Assembly (NCBI GenBank): GCA_029891385.1
Contig: CM057227.1
Location: 93,892,818 to 93,956,817 of the forward strand
Source of the DNA: Erythroxylum novogranatense
Lineage: Eukaryota > Streptophyta > Magnoliopsida > Malpighiales > Erythroxylaceae
DNA: 64,000 nt
Direction: 5' to 3'
The notes beneath the pieces were generated by a model that saw only the letters and a program-made list of their open reading frames with translations, made no database searches and was not told the origin of the DNA. A program made the position numbers and the translations under genes. This document shows, piece after piece, positions 24,920-35,451 of the stretch. Numbering within the stretch: position 1 is the first letter of the stretch; every line of letters begins with the position of its first letter.

Positions 24920-26160
24920 TTTCTTTTACAAGAAGACAGTGGGAGAAAAATAGAATTTGAAGAAGTTCAAGATGCTCGAACAGACGCAGATCAACTGCCT
25001 AAACCTGAAACTGTGATTCATACAGATGAAGTAACAGTTCAACCTTCTACAACACACGAAATTCGTAGGTCACGTAGGATACGCTCTATTCCCGAGAGAT
25101 ATAGATTTCTCGTGAATGAACAGAATAACGTATTGCTTATAGAAGACAATGAGCCTACCACCTATGAAGAGGTTCTGAAGAGTTCAGAGTCTGAGAAATG
25201 GCTTCAAGCAATGAGGTCAGAAATGGATTCCATGTATGAAAACCAAGTATGGACTTTGGTTGAGACACCCGAAGGAATAAAACCCATAGGGTGTAAATGG
25301 GTTTTCAAAAAGAAAACCGACATGGATGGTAATGTAATTTCCTATAAAGCAAGGCTTGTGGCTAAAGGTTTTCGTCAAAGACAAGGAGTTGACTACGACG
25401 AGACCTTGACCCGAGAGCAATGCTTAAATCCATTAGGATACTCCTAGCCATTGCCACTCATTATGATTATGAGATATGGCAAATGGATGTGAAGACAACT
25501 TTCCTAAATGGAAATCTAGCTGAGGATGTGTATATGAAAAAGCTTGAGAGCTTCACCTCCTATGATGGTGAAAAGATATGCAAGCTTCAGAAATCCATCT
25601 ATGGATTGAAACAAGCATCTAGGAGTTGGAATATCCGTTTTGATAAGGTAATCAAAGAGTTTGGTTTCTCACAAAATCCGGATGAACACTGTGTGTATAA
25701 GAAGGTTAATGGGACTGCAATCGTATTCCTTGTGCTATATGTAGATGACATATTATTACTAGGAAACGATGTCTCGATGCTACAATCAGTGAAGATTTGG
25801 TTATCCAAACAATTTTCCATGAAAGACCTTGGTGAAGCAACTTATATCCTTGGGATAAGGATCTATAGAGATAGATCAAAAAGATTGATTGGTCTTTCAC
25901 AATCAACGTACATAGACAAGATGCTAAAGAGATTTAGCATGGAACAATCCAAGAGAGGGTACCTTCCCATCACTTATGGGATAACACTCTCGAAATCTAT
26001 GTGTCCTAAGACACAAGATGAGAGGATGCGCATGGATATGATCTCGTATGCATCTGCGGTAGGATCTATCATGTACGCAATGCTATGTACGAGACTCGAT
26101 GTATCATATGCTCTAAGTGTTACGAGAATATACCAATCGGATCCTGGTGAGGGTCACTAG
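24920..26160 (+). pseudogene. Copia E reverse transcriptase (RVT_2), two frames
   Basis: After a linker of about 90 bp the frame from 25,013 holds RRSRRIRSIPERYRF, EVLKSSESEKWLQAMRSEMD and PIGCKWVFKKKTDMDG, the usual lead-in to the copia RT. A frameshift near 25,420-25,440 moves the rest to another frame, which holds IWQMDVKTTFLNG, IYGLKQASRSWN, FLVLYVDDILLLGND (catalytic Asp-Asp pair near 25,743) and MKDLGEATYILGIRIYRD. An in-frame TAG at 26,158-26,160 separates RT from RNase H. The catalytic residues are intact, so the element may have been active fairly recently in evolutionary terms. Confidence 0.9.
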
Positions 26161-26700
26161 GTGGCTGTCAAGAATATCCTGAAGTACTTGCGAAGGATTA
26201 AGGATGTTTTCTTGATATATGGAGATGGAGATCTCAAAGTGAGCAGGTATACAGATGCCAGTTTTCAATCTGATAAGGATGATTCCAAATCCCAATCAGG
26301 TTACATATTCACACTGAACGGCGGGGCAGTCAGTTGGAAGAGTTCCAAACAAGAGACGACTACTGATTCAACGATCGAGGCAGAGTACATTGCCGCTTCA
26401 GATGCAGCAAAGGAAGCAGTTTGGATCAAGAAATTCATTACTGAACTTGGTGTGATTCCTAGCAGTGATGGGCCCATACAGTTGTATTGTGACAACAATG
26501 GGGCTATTGCACAAGCGAAGGAACCAAGGTCTCATCAACGATCCAAACACGTACTCCGTAGATATCACCTGATCAGGGAGATCATTGGTCGAGGTGATGT
26601 GCAGATAGAGAGAATTCCACGAGCATAATATTGTCGATCCGTTGACAAAGCCATTGTCACGTAAGAGTTTTGATTCTCATGTACTCGCTTTATGGTATTA
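26161..26700 (+). pseudogene. Copia E RNase H
   Basis: Carries YTDASFQSDKDD (first catalytic Asp), SGYIFTLNGGAVSWKSSKQE, STIEAEYIAASDAAKEAVW (catalytic Glu), LYCDNNGAIAQAKEP (second Asp) and HVLRRYHLIREII. The open frame ends at 26,628, but similarity continues in another frame with VDPLTKPLS, the usual end of copia pol, so a small frameshift lies near 26,620. RNase H removes the RNA strand during reverse transcription. Confidence 0.88.
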
Positions 26701-26726
26701 GATATCAAGGCGATTGGCTTTAGGTC

Positions 26727-26737
26727 AAGTGGGAGAT
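26727..26737 (+). promoter_or_regulatory. Copia E polypurine tract
   Basis: AAGTGGGAGAT directly before the 3' LTR start at 26,738 (TGTTAGAGTAGTGCCC). Confidence 0.85.
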
Positions 26738-27322
26738 TGTTAGAGTAGTGCCCTAAAGGCAATCGCCTTTAGCGCGTTTTGTACAAAATTGTGTACATTC
26801 TTTATAAATAAATAAAGAAAGGCATATTTCATTAATTTGATGTTCATTATTTATGAATGGATATTGATCTATAAGCAAATTAATGAAGTCCTTGATATAT
26901 GACATAGCATGAAGGAAATTATGATGTGATCATACTATCGAGATTCCTATCATGTGCAATTATGTCGATATCTAAATTATCCCTAGTCATAGGATTACCG
27001 AGACCGGACATCGGTGTCTGGAAAGACTAGCACATCTCAAGCTCCTTGATTTGATCAGCGGTGGATCTCGTAAAGCGTAAATATGAGATATTTAGGGTTG
27101 AGATGTGGATGCTTACTAGAGGTAGTAAGTACATTGGATGACCTGCTATGAGATCATCACATGGATGTCCTATTTTAATGTCAGTGATAATCTCATCATA
27201 GCAATGGTGCAAGTATCCTTAGACTTGATGTACTCAAGGATATATTGGATACTGATTCTGTGCTTTGACTCCATTCCTTGTTGCCTTACAGAGGTCGCTT
27301 GTAGGGTGGTGCTTGGGTACAG
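26738..27322 (+). repeat. Copia E 3' LTR, part 1
   Basis: Begins TGTTAGAGTAGTGCCCTAAA next to the polypurine tract and stops at GGGTACAG where H begins. Continues at 33,000. Confidence 0.85.
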
Positions 27323-30300
27323 TGTTGGACCCCGATCTTTGAGTGAAAATTTGAATTATGAAAATAAAATTTAAGGAGTGCTTTGTGTATGTCTTGTATC
27401 AGAGATGACTTAAAATTTAAAGAATATTGAGAAGAAAAGAAATGATATGATTTTGATATCTTTGAGGTTTCGAGTGGATTGGTATGGTTTATGAAATTAA
27501 GTGGATGAGTTGATTGAAATTAAGTTGAAAATCATGAATAAAAAGAGAAAGAGTGAAAATATGAAAAATTGTGAAATAGTTGACTTTTTGGCATTTGAAA
27601 GTTGACTTTCGATTTAGGCAAAATTGGATAAAATGGTCTTCTGGAAACTTGTAGATTATGTCAAGAGATTTCCGTAGCCATAAATTTTGATATTTTTCGA
27701 TATCGGGAGTGGAAGTTATGATCAGTCAAAGTTAAGTATGAAATTTGTTTAAAGTTTGACTTTTGGGGTTAATAGTTGACTTTTGATTTAGGCATAATTT
27801 GAGAAAATGATCTACATAAAACTTGTAGATTATGTCGAGAGCTTTTTTTGGACATAAAGTTTACTATTTTTTTATGTCGGGATTGAGAGATATGAGTTTC
27901 CAAAGATATGCTTTGTTTTGAAAATGCTATTAAGTATAGATTTGTGTGTTCTATGCTTCGAGGCCTCTCGTCATATGGATTTCGTTTGAATTAGAGTAAG
28001 TGGTCTTCATGAAAGTTTTAGATTATATTTTTATCTTTCTATTGATATAAAGTTTGCAATTTTTCGATATCGGGGCTAGGAGTTATGAGCGATTAAAGAT
28101 TGGAAGTCGTTTAGAAAAAAGCTGTTTTGGACAGAATATTTGATTGAGGTTATGACCTCTTTTGAGACCTAATTTGATTTTGGGTTCTTCATAGAAGTTG
28201 TAGAGATTCCTTTGATCTTTTTATTGACACCAAATTCTTCAAATTCCGAGTTCGGGATTAAGAGATATGATTCTTGAAAAATTCAGGTATAAGTATGTAT
28301 TTGAAGTCTTGTAACTTCGTTTGAACTCCGACCCTTTTGTAATCTTTTGCTTATATATCCTTTTTTCCGACATCCGATTGATTTGATTCTCGAAGCGTTG
28401 GATTCCTAAGACAATTACGTTCATTTTTATGAAGAATTATGATTTTTAGGAGATTAAATGAAAAGAGATTGATTGAACCAAAGTAAGAGATGGGTTATAG
28501 GTTATAAGTTGGATAATTTTCTGAACATGGTTCAGTACTTTGCGATTTTCGGGAGTTATACAACTCCGATTGAGTTGATTCTTGAAGGAAAATAAAGTTA
28601 AGACATAGCGCTAAAACTCTTATGAAGGGATCGAAATTTAGTTTCATCCCTAAGGTTGTTAATTTTTGGAATTAAATTCGCGTAATGTTCAGTCTCGGAT
28701 TTTGTGCAGGTTAGTTAGTAATTCGGCCATAACTTCTTCGTTTTAGATCCGAATTGAGCACCGTCAGTTGCGTTGGATTAGTGAGATCGAGGGGAACAAT
28801 TCTCTAGTAGAAATTTTGTCCAATTTATTTCGTTTAGTTTCCCGAAATCAGATCGTAAGGTATCAGTTTTTCAAGTTCCTGCAGGGGCAATTTTGGAAAT
28901 GGGCAAATAAGTGAGGGTAACTTGGTCATTTTGGTACCATTTTAAGTGAAAAGGCAGAACACATCAAAGGCTGTCGTTTTATCCAAATAAGAAGCAGCAG
29001 AGCCATGGAAATAACAAGAGAAGAGAAAGGAGAAGAAAGAAACGTGAGAGAGGGAGAAAAGAGAGAGGTTCGGTGGAGAGAAGAAGACATAGCTAGGGTT
29101 GCGATTTTTATTGGTTTTATTAGGGATTTTCGTGGGTTTCAAGAGTAAAGAGAAGGAAGAAGATGAAAGCTTGCTTGGAGTTCATTAATGGCTGAAAATG
29201 GTGGAAAAATGGTAAGTGAGAGAAAGTTTTGAGTTTTTACCTTGTTTGATGGTTGGTTAGGCTTGGAAAGGTTATGAAGTTAAGTTTTCTAAAGTTTATT
29301 GAAGAGATTAGACTATGGTTATGTTGATTTAATGAATGTGGGGTTTATGCCTATGAGGTTTTAGTAAGATTTTTGGTTAAGTGACTTAAGGTTTATATGG
29401 ATTTGTGATTTATGAAGTTATTTATGGTGTTTATGCCTTAAGTGAGGTTTCATTTTGGATTTGATGAATTAGGGATTTATGTTAAGTTTGTAGATTTGGG
29501 GATGTTGGAAATTGTTAAGGTAGATAGTTTGGATATATGTGGGATTAGTGTTTGCTTAAGTTAATTGTGAGGATTTTGATTTTATGATATTAAATATGGA
29601 TGATTATGGCTTAGGTATTTTAAAGTTGAGGAAAGAAGAAGGATTTGGAAAAGTAAAGCTTTGGACAAGATGTTAGCATCGATTCGAGGTGGGTAACGAT
29701 TTGTATTTCAATTTTAAGCTTTGTACAAGTTTGTGAAAATCAAGAATGAAAATGTTTTGGAAAATTGTTGTTTATGAAAATTGTTGCAAGTATTGATTTT
29801 GAAGGTTTAATTAAAAAGCGATGTTATATGATATTTGAAATAAGTTAAGGAAATTATGTTTTGAAGAACCAAGAAGAGAAAAGATTTGAAAATTTGTTTA
29901 AGAAATTGTTATTCATGACGCTTGAATTACTCAAAGAAATTGTTTTGTTGGACAATGCAAACAAGATGATTCAATTGATTACATTCATCGCTTTTGAATG
30001 TTTTGATAAAGAATGAAATAGTTGGTAATTTAACTGCTTGATAATATGATTTCTTATGACAAGATTTGTACTTTTGATATTTGATATTTGAGAAATCCTT
30101 GGGTTAGAATGATGGACGTTAATGCTTTGGAATTTTATAAAACCACAGTTTATGAAAGTGTTTGAAAACTAGGATTTCGAAAGCTTTGAAAATGTTAGAA
30201 AATATCGCTTATAAAAGTGTTTGACAATTTATGATTCTCAAGATTTTTAAAGTGTTTATAAATTATAGTTTATATTAAAAAAAGGGTTTGAAAACCTTGA

Positions 30301-32999
30301 TTTCGAATAAACTTGGAAGTGTTTAGAAAGTATTCTTTACATGAATGTTAGAAGATTTTGATTTCAAAATGCATTTGAAATCGTAGAAAATATGGTTTAT
30401 GCGAATGTTTAAAATTTATGATTTCCAATTACCTTGAATTAGTTATAAACTCTTGTTTATGAAAATGTTTAAAATCTTAATCTCCGTTGAGTACATTCCT
30501 TGCTTTGAATTTCAGAGAAATTGTTATATATTCAATGATTTTGGAATTCCAATTATTAATTTGAATGCTTCAAATGCTTAAATTCCTTGATTTTGTACTG
30601 AATGGAGAAAATGTTTTGCAAATTTATTGTGTATGTTTTCGAAAAATCAAGAAAAGAAGAAGGTTTCGAAAATAGTTAAAATGATTCGATTTATTATTTT
30701 GAATGATGGTTTGATTGATTTGAAATTTTGATTTCCGAATGATTTCGAGAAGGTGGAAGAAAGAAATTATCAAATTTTGGTATTGATTTCAAATTGTTTG
30801 GAAAATTGTTCCAAGTTCTACGTGTTTGAAAAGTTAGAAAATCATGATTTCTGACTATTTTGGAAAGTAGGAAAATCTATGATTGCCGAATGTTTTTAGA
30901 AATTAATTATAAAATATTGTTTATGTAACTGTTTGATTTTCGTTCGATGAAATTCTTTGCTTTTGGAATAACTTTAGAAATTTTGTTATATGTTCAATGA
31001 TATGAGAAATTGAAACTTTCAATTTCGAAAGTTTTCAAAGGTTTTAAATATTGATAGATTTCGAGCATGTCTGGAATTACGAAAATTATTACAAAAGTTA
31101 GATTTATTGTTTCTAAAGATTTTTGGAAATTGAATGAAGAAATTGTTATTCAAGATATTCGAAAATTTTAGAGATTGTTATTATGTCTTGGAAAATCAAG
31201 GAGAGAAATGTTTTGGAAATCGATTTAAGAAATTAAAATGATTAGTGATTTTATTGTTTTAAATAAAAGGTGAAAATCGTGGTTTAAATTTTGGATGGGA
31301 CATGTGTATTGTATGTTTCAAAGGAATTGATAAAGTTGTTATCTATTTTGTGTTGCATACTTTAATTATGCATTGTTACAAACCGAATATGATTGTGAAT
31401 CAGATAAAAGTGATTGATGAATTGTGATGGTATTTGATTTTGTTATGTGAATTATGTGAAATTATGAATGATAATGTGAGACGATATGAAAATCAAGTTT
31501 TGAAATGTGCCTCCGGCAATATGATTTTCGAGTTTGATATATGTTATATGGGTTTGGTAAGGTCCTCCGATGAGTCGAAGCACCTTGGTTTCCTTTGATA
31601 GCCTTCTCTCCGCTGCCGCTCACATGGCATAGGAGTTCGATTCGGACTCCCCTCATTCACGGCCGCACACGATCGCTATGCGGAATGTGCAAGACGTCAT
31701 GTTAGACCGACCCAAACCATTTAATGTGTTATGTGCTTGGTGTTGGATGCGCGGTATAACCCAAGAAACACACGCCGCAAAGATAACTCGCAAACACCTA
31801 CGGGTGGGGTGTGGAGTCCAACATCAAACCAATGATGTGTTAGATGATCTTGCTCTGTTTGTATGTGATATTCTATGATGTGATACATTCATGTTTGAAA
31901 TGGTGCATAATTTGTGAAAAGTTTGAGAATTTGAGAAATAATGGTTAATTTGAAATCACGAAATTTCGGAAACAGTTTATGAGGATTTTAAAATAAATGA
32001 AGATGATGAGAAAAATCTTAGAAACTATTGACGAAGGTTTATAAATTTCCGAATGGGAAAGATTTGAAAAGTTTGAAAAGAAAATTTTCGCTTATGTTTC
32101 ATTTATACGTATGTTACCCACTGAGCTGTCAAGCTCACCCCACCTCTCATCCCCATCTCCAGGTTTCCAAACAGGAGATTGGATGAAGACGGTCCAGTCA
32201 TCAGTTCTGCATGTGTCGATAATAGGTTCGTTGAGATTGTGGTTTTTGGTTTGATATCGTGGATTGAAAATGTCACTTTGGTATTGATGATGTATTTGAG
32301 TTAAGTTATGAAATTGAATTTATGTATGATAGTGGAATTGGATTATTTAAGTAGATCATGTTAGTTTATATGAATATGATTGAATTGTATTCGAATTGAA
32401 GTATGTATGATGGATTGAGATTATGAAGTGCTTAGATATAGATGTGTGTTTCTGCCGGTGTTTGAATTCCGGACGGGGAGTCCGATGACTTTGTGTGATT
32501 GGATTTGGTTTATAAAAGTGTATTTTTGCCTTTGCAGTAGTTTTTTTTGTCAAAATACAGTCATATATGCCCAATTTTCGTAAAAATCGGGTTAAGATAA
32601 AAAAATAGTTTGGTAAAGATGAGATTTGTGTGATTAAGACAAATTATATGAATTTAGTGTTATATGAGGATAAATTTCCAAAAAGGAAATTGTATGGATT
32701 GATTATGATTTGAATGTGATTGAGTAAAGGAAAAGGAATGAATAAGAAAAAGAAAGAAAGAAAAAAAGCTATACCGGTTTGGATGGTTAGTCTAGGTTAT
32801 CCAACGATCTAGTTTCGTTTTCGACCAATCTTCGCTACGGATGTCGACACTTGATTTCGATTCGCTCCGATGTGTATTTCGTTTCGAGACGCTTCGAGTT
32901 TTCTGTTTGCTCCGATTCCGCACTTTGTTTCGCTTTTCGTTTTTTTTTCGTTTCCATTTTTCGGTTGGGATCCGGTTCTTGAGATCGGGTCCCAACATA
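27323..32999 (+). mobile_element. Element H: giant solo-LTR-like insertion in the copia E LTR
   Basis: 5,677 bp starting TGTTGGACCCCGATCT and ending AGATCGGGTCCCAACA, imperfect inverted termini of TG...CA type. Flanks are TACAG (27,318-27,322) and TACAA (33,000-33,004), a 5 bp duplication with one mismatch. D's LTR has like ends (TGTTGGGCCCC...GGGGTCCAACA), so H is probably a solo LTR of a Ty3/gypsy relative with unusually long LTRs. Predicted leader: donor ATG/GTAAGT (29,212), acceptor GGCTTAG/G (29,614), mini-exon 29,615-29,688 (74 nt), donor GAG/GTGGGTAACG (29,689), acceptor CATCTCCAG/G (32,162). No primer site or pol is seen inside. Confidence 0.65.
29700..31300 (+). repeat. Degenerate AT-rich repeat tract inside H
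   Basis: About 1.6 kb of diffuse, repeated phrases of the kind GAAAATGTTTGAAAAT and TTATGAAAATGTTT, with no constant period that I can define. It lies inside predicted intron 2 of H and may explain why that intron is about 2.5 kb rather than about 0.7 kb. Confidence 0.45.
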
Positions 33000-34204
33000 C
33001 AATTTGAGGTATTCGAAGGTAATTGAGTTGCCAATAGAGAATTCACCACTTCTGTGGTAGCAGAAGATGATACCCATGGCCTCTTGTCAGGGTCATTACT
33101 TGGAAATATCTGATCAGAGTACATATGTCGTGAAGAGTGTCTTCATTGACATATTAAGTAATGAGTCCCAGGACAAGAACTGAAATCACTTGGACTAGAT
33201 TTGACGTAGTCAGTCTAGTAAGAGTTGACACTTTGCCCATACTCATAACCAAGTGGGGTATAGCATGGTGAAAGGACGAATTACACGGTAATTGTCTATG
33301 GAAAAGTTTGTGATATAGTCATGATAAATATATGTTTATTCGTCAAACCAATTACTTTCCGGTCAATTGGGGGTCATGATGTGTTGCTAGATACCGCTCA
33401 TGACTTGCTTAGATTAAGTGTTGATCTAAGTGGCCAACATAACCGGGAACCTAATGGGTCACACGCATAAGAGTGTCTCGGAGAACTCGTAAAATAGTTT
33501 TGGACAAAGATCCAATAAATGGAGAGCAATCGGATTAAATGGATCCCGATGAGATCGAGATATGTCCCGATGAGATTGCGACATCGATATTGCTGAAAAA
33601 CGTTTCCGGGGGTTTTTCCCATATCGGGACCCAGAGAGTTGGTAGGACCAACCCAGGTGACCGGACCACTTCAAAGATTTATTTATATATATATGTGTAC
33701 ATGTAGAAAGGAGAAGAAGCTTCTCCATTCTTTCTTAGTCATCAAAAGCATTTAATTGCTAAAAGACAAAACATAGAAAGGATGAAGTGTGATGATCGTG
33801 GCTCATGGAAAAAGCAAGAAAAGAAAGAGTTTCTTTAGTCTTAGAAGGTGATCTTCGTGGGTTTTCAAAAAGGGTTTTGAAAACAAAAGATTTCCTCTCA
33901 TCAACGATCATCTTTCAAGCTTCTCTTCTTCATCTCTTCCTCCATCGTTTCTTCCAAGCTCTCCAAGGACAAAGGTAAGAGCTAGCACTCTTTAATTTGT
34001 TCTAGCTATTCCCGGGTCAAAGGGTTTGTCCCGGTTAGGTTCTCCTATCTCTGCGTAGATACCGTTGGAAACAGTCTACTTTGGTCGTTTTAGTTTGCTT
34101 TGTTATATAGTCACATGGATCCTGGCTTTCGGGAAAGTCCCGGAACAAAAAATTTTGTTTTCCGCACCGTGGGCATGTGATGCTCACACCGGGATTTTCC
34201 TACA
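33000..34204 (+). repeat. Copia E 3' LTR, part 2
   Basis: Continuation of the LTR after H, ending GGGATTTTCCTACA. A TATA-like TTTATATATATATGTG at about 33,679-33,696 is a plausible promoter. The ATATG target duplication follows at 34,205-34,209. Confidence 0.85.
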
Positions 34205-35244
34205 ATATGTGTTTGCTTATGATTGATTTCGGACCACGGGTGTCCGAAGCATTGGAATGTGATATCGAAGTGCTATTTGTGTGTGCTATTTGTGAATGCT
34301 TCAATGAAATAATTGTGAAAACTGTCATGACTGAAATACCGGACTGAAGGTCCGAAGGAATGGGAATTGGACATTGAAATGTAAATTGGGACATGTGCAT
34401 TCATACATAAAGGCATGATCAGATAATGACAGTTGTGACCGGAGCAACCAACGTATTTCAGAGCTTTAAGCTCAACGCACAGGGCTTCATGCCCAACGTA
34501 TTTCAGAGCCACTGACTCACCGTATTAGGGCATTCAGGCCCAATGTATTCAGAGCCACAAAGCTTAACGAATGCTAAAATCCCATGGGACGATTCAAGCA
34601 CGCAGTCACAACACCGTAATAAAATGGGAAGTGTCACATGTGCATTGCATAATCATATGATTGAAAATGGACTGCATGAAAGGTGGAATGCCTTATATTT
34701 GTAAAAATGATAGTGCATGTGATATTTCTGTATATGATACTGTGTGATATTTTGTGATTTGACTGTATATGCAAGAGTTGAATGAACCATCGATGATGGT
34801 TTCTCACCGAGTTCGCAAACTCATCCAAAATTGTAATATTTTTCAGGAATTGAAGAGTACCCCGTTATACAAACGGGAGTATGTCTACTGTAAGCAAGTC
34901 AGAGTTTGAAGTCGGAATCAGTTCACGTCTGCATTAGTGTCATTCTGATTCATATGTAATTTTGGTATTCCGCAAAATAGTACTGTTATTTCAGAGGGCC
35001 CCAATTGATTAATGTTGTATTGTAATGTGATTACTAAAATTGTGTTTTGATCGAAATATTTTTGTATAAGAGTGGGCCCAAGTTATTTACTGATTTCCGC
35101 ACACGCGATTGTTTTTCAAAAAGAAAAAATGTCTTACTGCGTTTTTGAACTGTTTGACTGCTTTAGCATAACACCCTCGTGAGGCACGGGCTCGGATATC
35201 ACCATCGATATCGGGTTCGGGTCTTGCGGGAGTGGGATGCTACA
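34205..35244 (+). repeat. Element B 3' LTR, part 2 (after the copia E insertion)
   Basis: Resumes with ATATGTGTTTG exactly where part 1 stopped and matches 17,450-18,478 of the 5' LTR. It carries the hairpin/GTTCGCAAACTC block and acceptor TATTTTTCAG/G (intron end 34,846). It ends GGGAGTGGGATGCTACA at 35,244. Relative to LTR 1, the stretch near 34,555-34,600 is scrambled. Confidence 0.88.
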
Positions 35245-35253
35245 TTTGTTTAA

Positions 35254-35446
35254 TGTAGAGCCCGGCCTCTACCGCCATCACTCTAGGTATTGTCCTCTTT
35301 GGCACTTGTGTGAGTCACGACTCGAACACAAGACCTCAAGGTTTTGTTGCACTTAAGTGCACGCCTCTTACCATGCGAGTCGTGACTCACACAAGTGCCA
35401 AAGAGGACAATACCTGGAGTGATGACGGTAGAGGTCGGGCTCTACA
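35254..35446. repeat. 193 bp foldback element with tRNA-like loop
   Basis: Long inverted repeat: TGTAGAGCCCGGCCTCTACC... pairs with ...GGTAGAGGTCGGGCTCTACA over arms of about 75 bp. The centre, read on the minus strand, has a tRNA-like run: TGGTAAGAGGCGTGCACTTA (A-box like), then TGAGGTCTTGTGTTCGAGTC (B-box like). It could be a SINE-derived foldback, a MITE, or the fused ends of a small LTR element. It sits between the LTR end of B and the GCAAT thought to be B's target duplication. Confidence 0.7.
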
Positions 35447-35451
35447 GCAAT

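Larger units (their letters stand above)
23503..34204 (+). mobile_element. Copia element E, lacking its 5' LTR, with a split 3' LTR
   Basis: A Ty1/copia element in the 3' LTR of B with target duplication ATATG (23,498-23,502 and 34,205-34,209). Order: zinc knuckle and protease, gag-pre-integrase, integrase, RT, RNase H, polypurine tract, one LTR. The 5' LTR, primer site and most of gag are missing, so the element starts abruptly at the zinc knuckle right next to the duplication. The 3' LTR (26,738-27,322 and 33,000-34,204, about 1.8 kb) is interrupted by H. Domain order and RT motifs are plainly copia. A place near the Angela/TAR group is suggested by the RT style and LTR length but is tentative. 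Confidence 0.9.
15935..35244 (+). mobile_element. Element B: non-coding LTR retrotransposon (LARD-like), plus strand, split by copia E
   Basis: LTR 15,935-18,478, primer site 18,483-18,494, internal region to 21,975, then a second LTR at 21,976-23,502 that resumes at 34,205/34,210 and ends at 35,244. The LTRs are about 2.54 and 2.56 kb and very similar. The internal 3.5 kb has no recognisable gag or pol. The LTRs resemble those of coding element C along their length (TGTAACATCCC start, CATTCCCGGCATTTAATTGTG block, CGTCGCGACG array, same mini-exon). B may therefore be mobilised by C-like elements. The target duplication GCAAT is found at 15,930-15,934 and, unexpectedly, only at 35,447-35,451, beyond a foldback sequence. 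Confidence 0.85.

Noticed and set aside
29212..29614. A palindrome array in H matching those of the other LTRs
   Set aside because: I found no repeated GC-rich palindrome in this interval; H shares only the predicted splice layout.
35320..35390. A tRNA gene on the minus strand
   Set aside because: Only A- and B-box-like words are present; there is no acceptor stem pairing of the tRNA kind because flanks form the long foldback arms. Kept as tRNA-like only.
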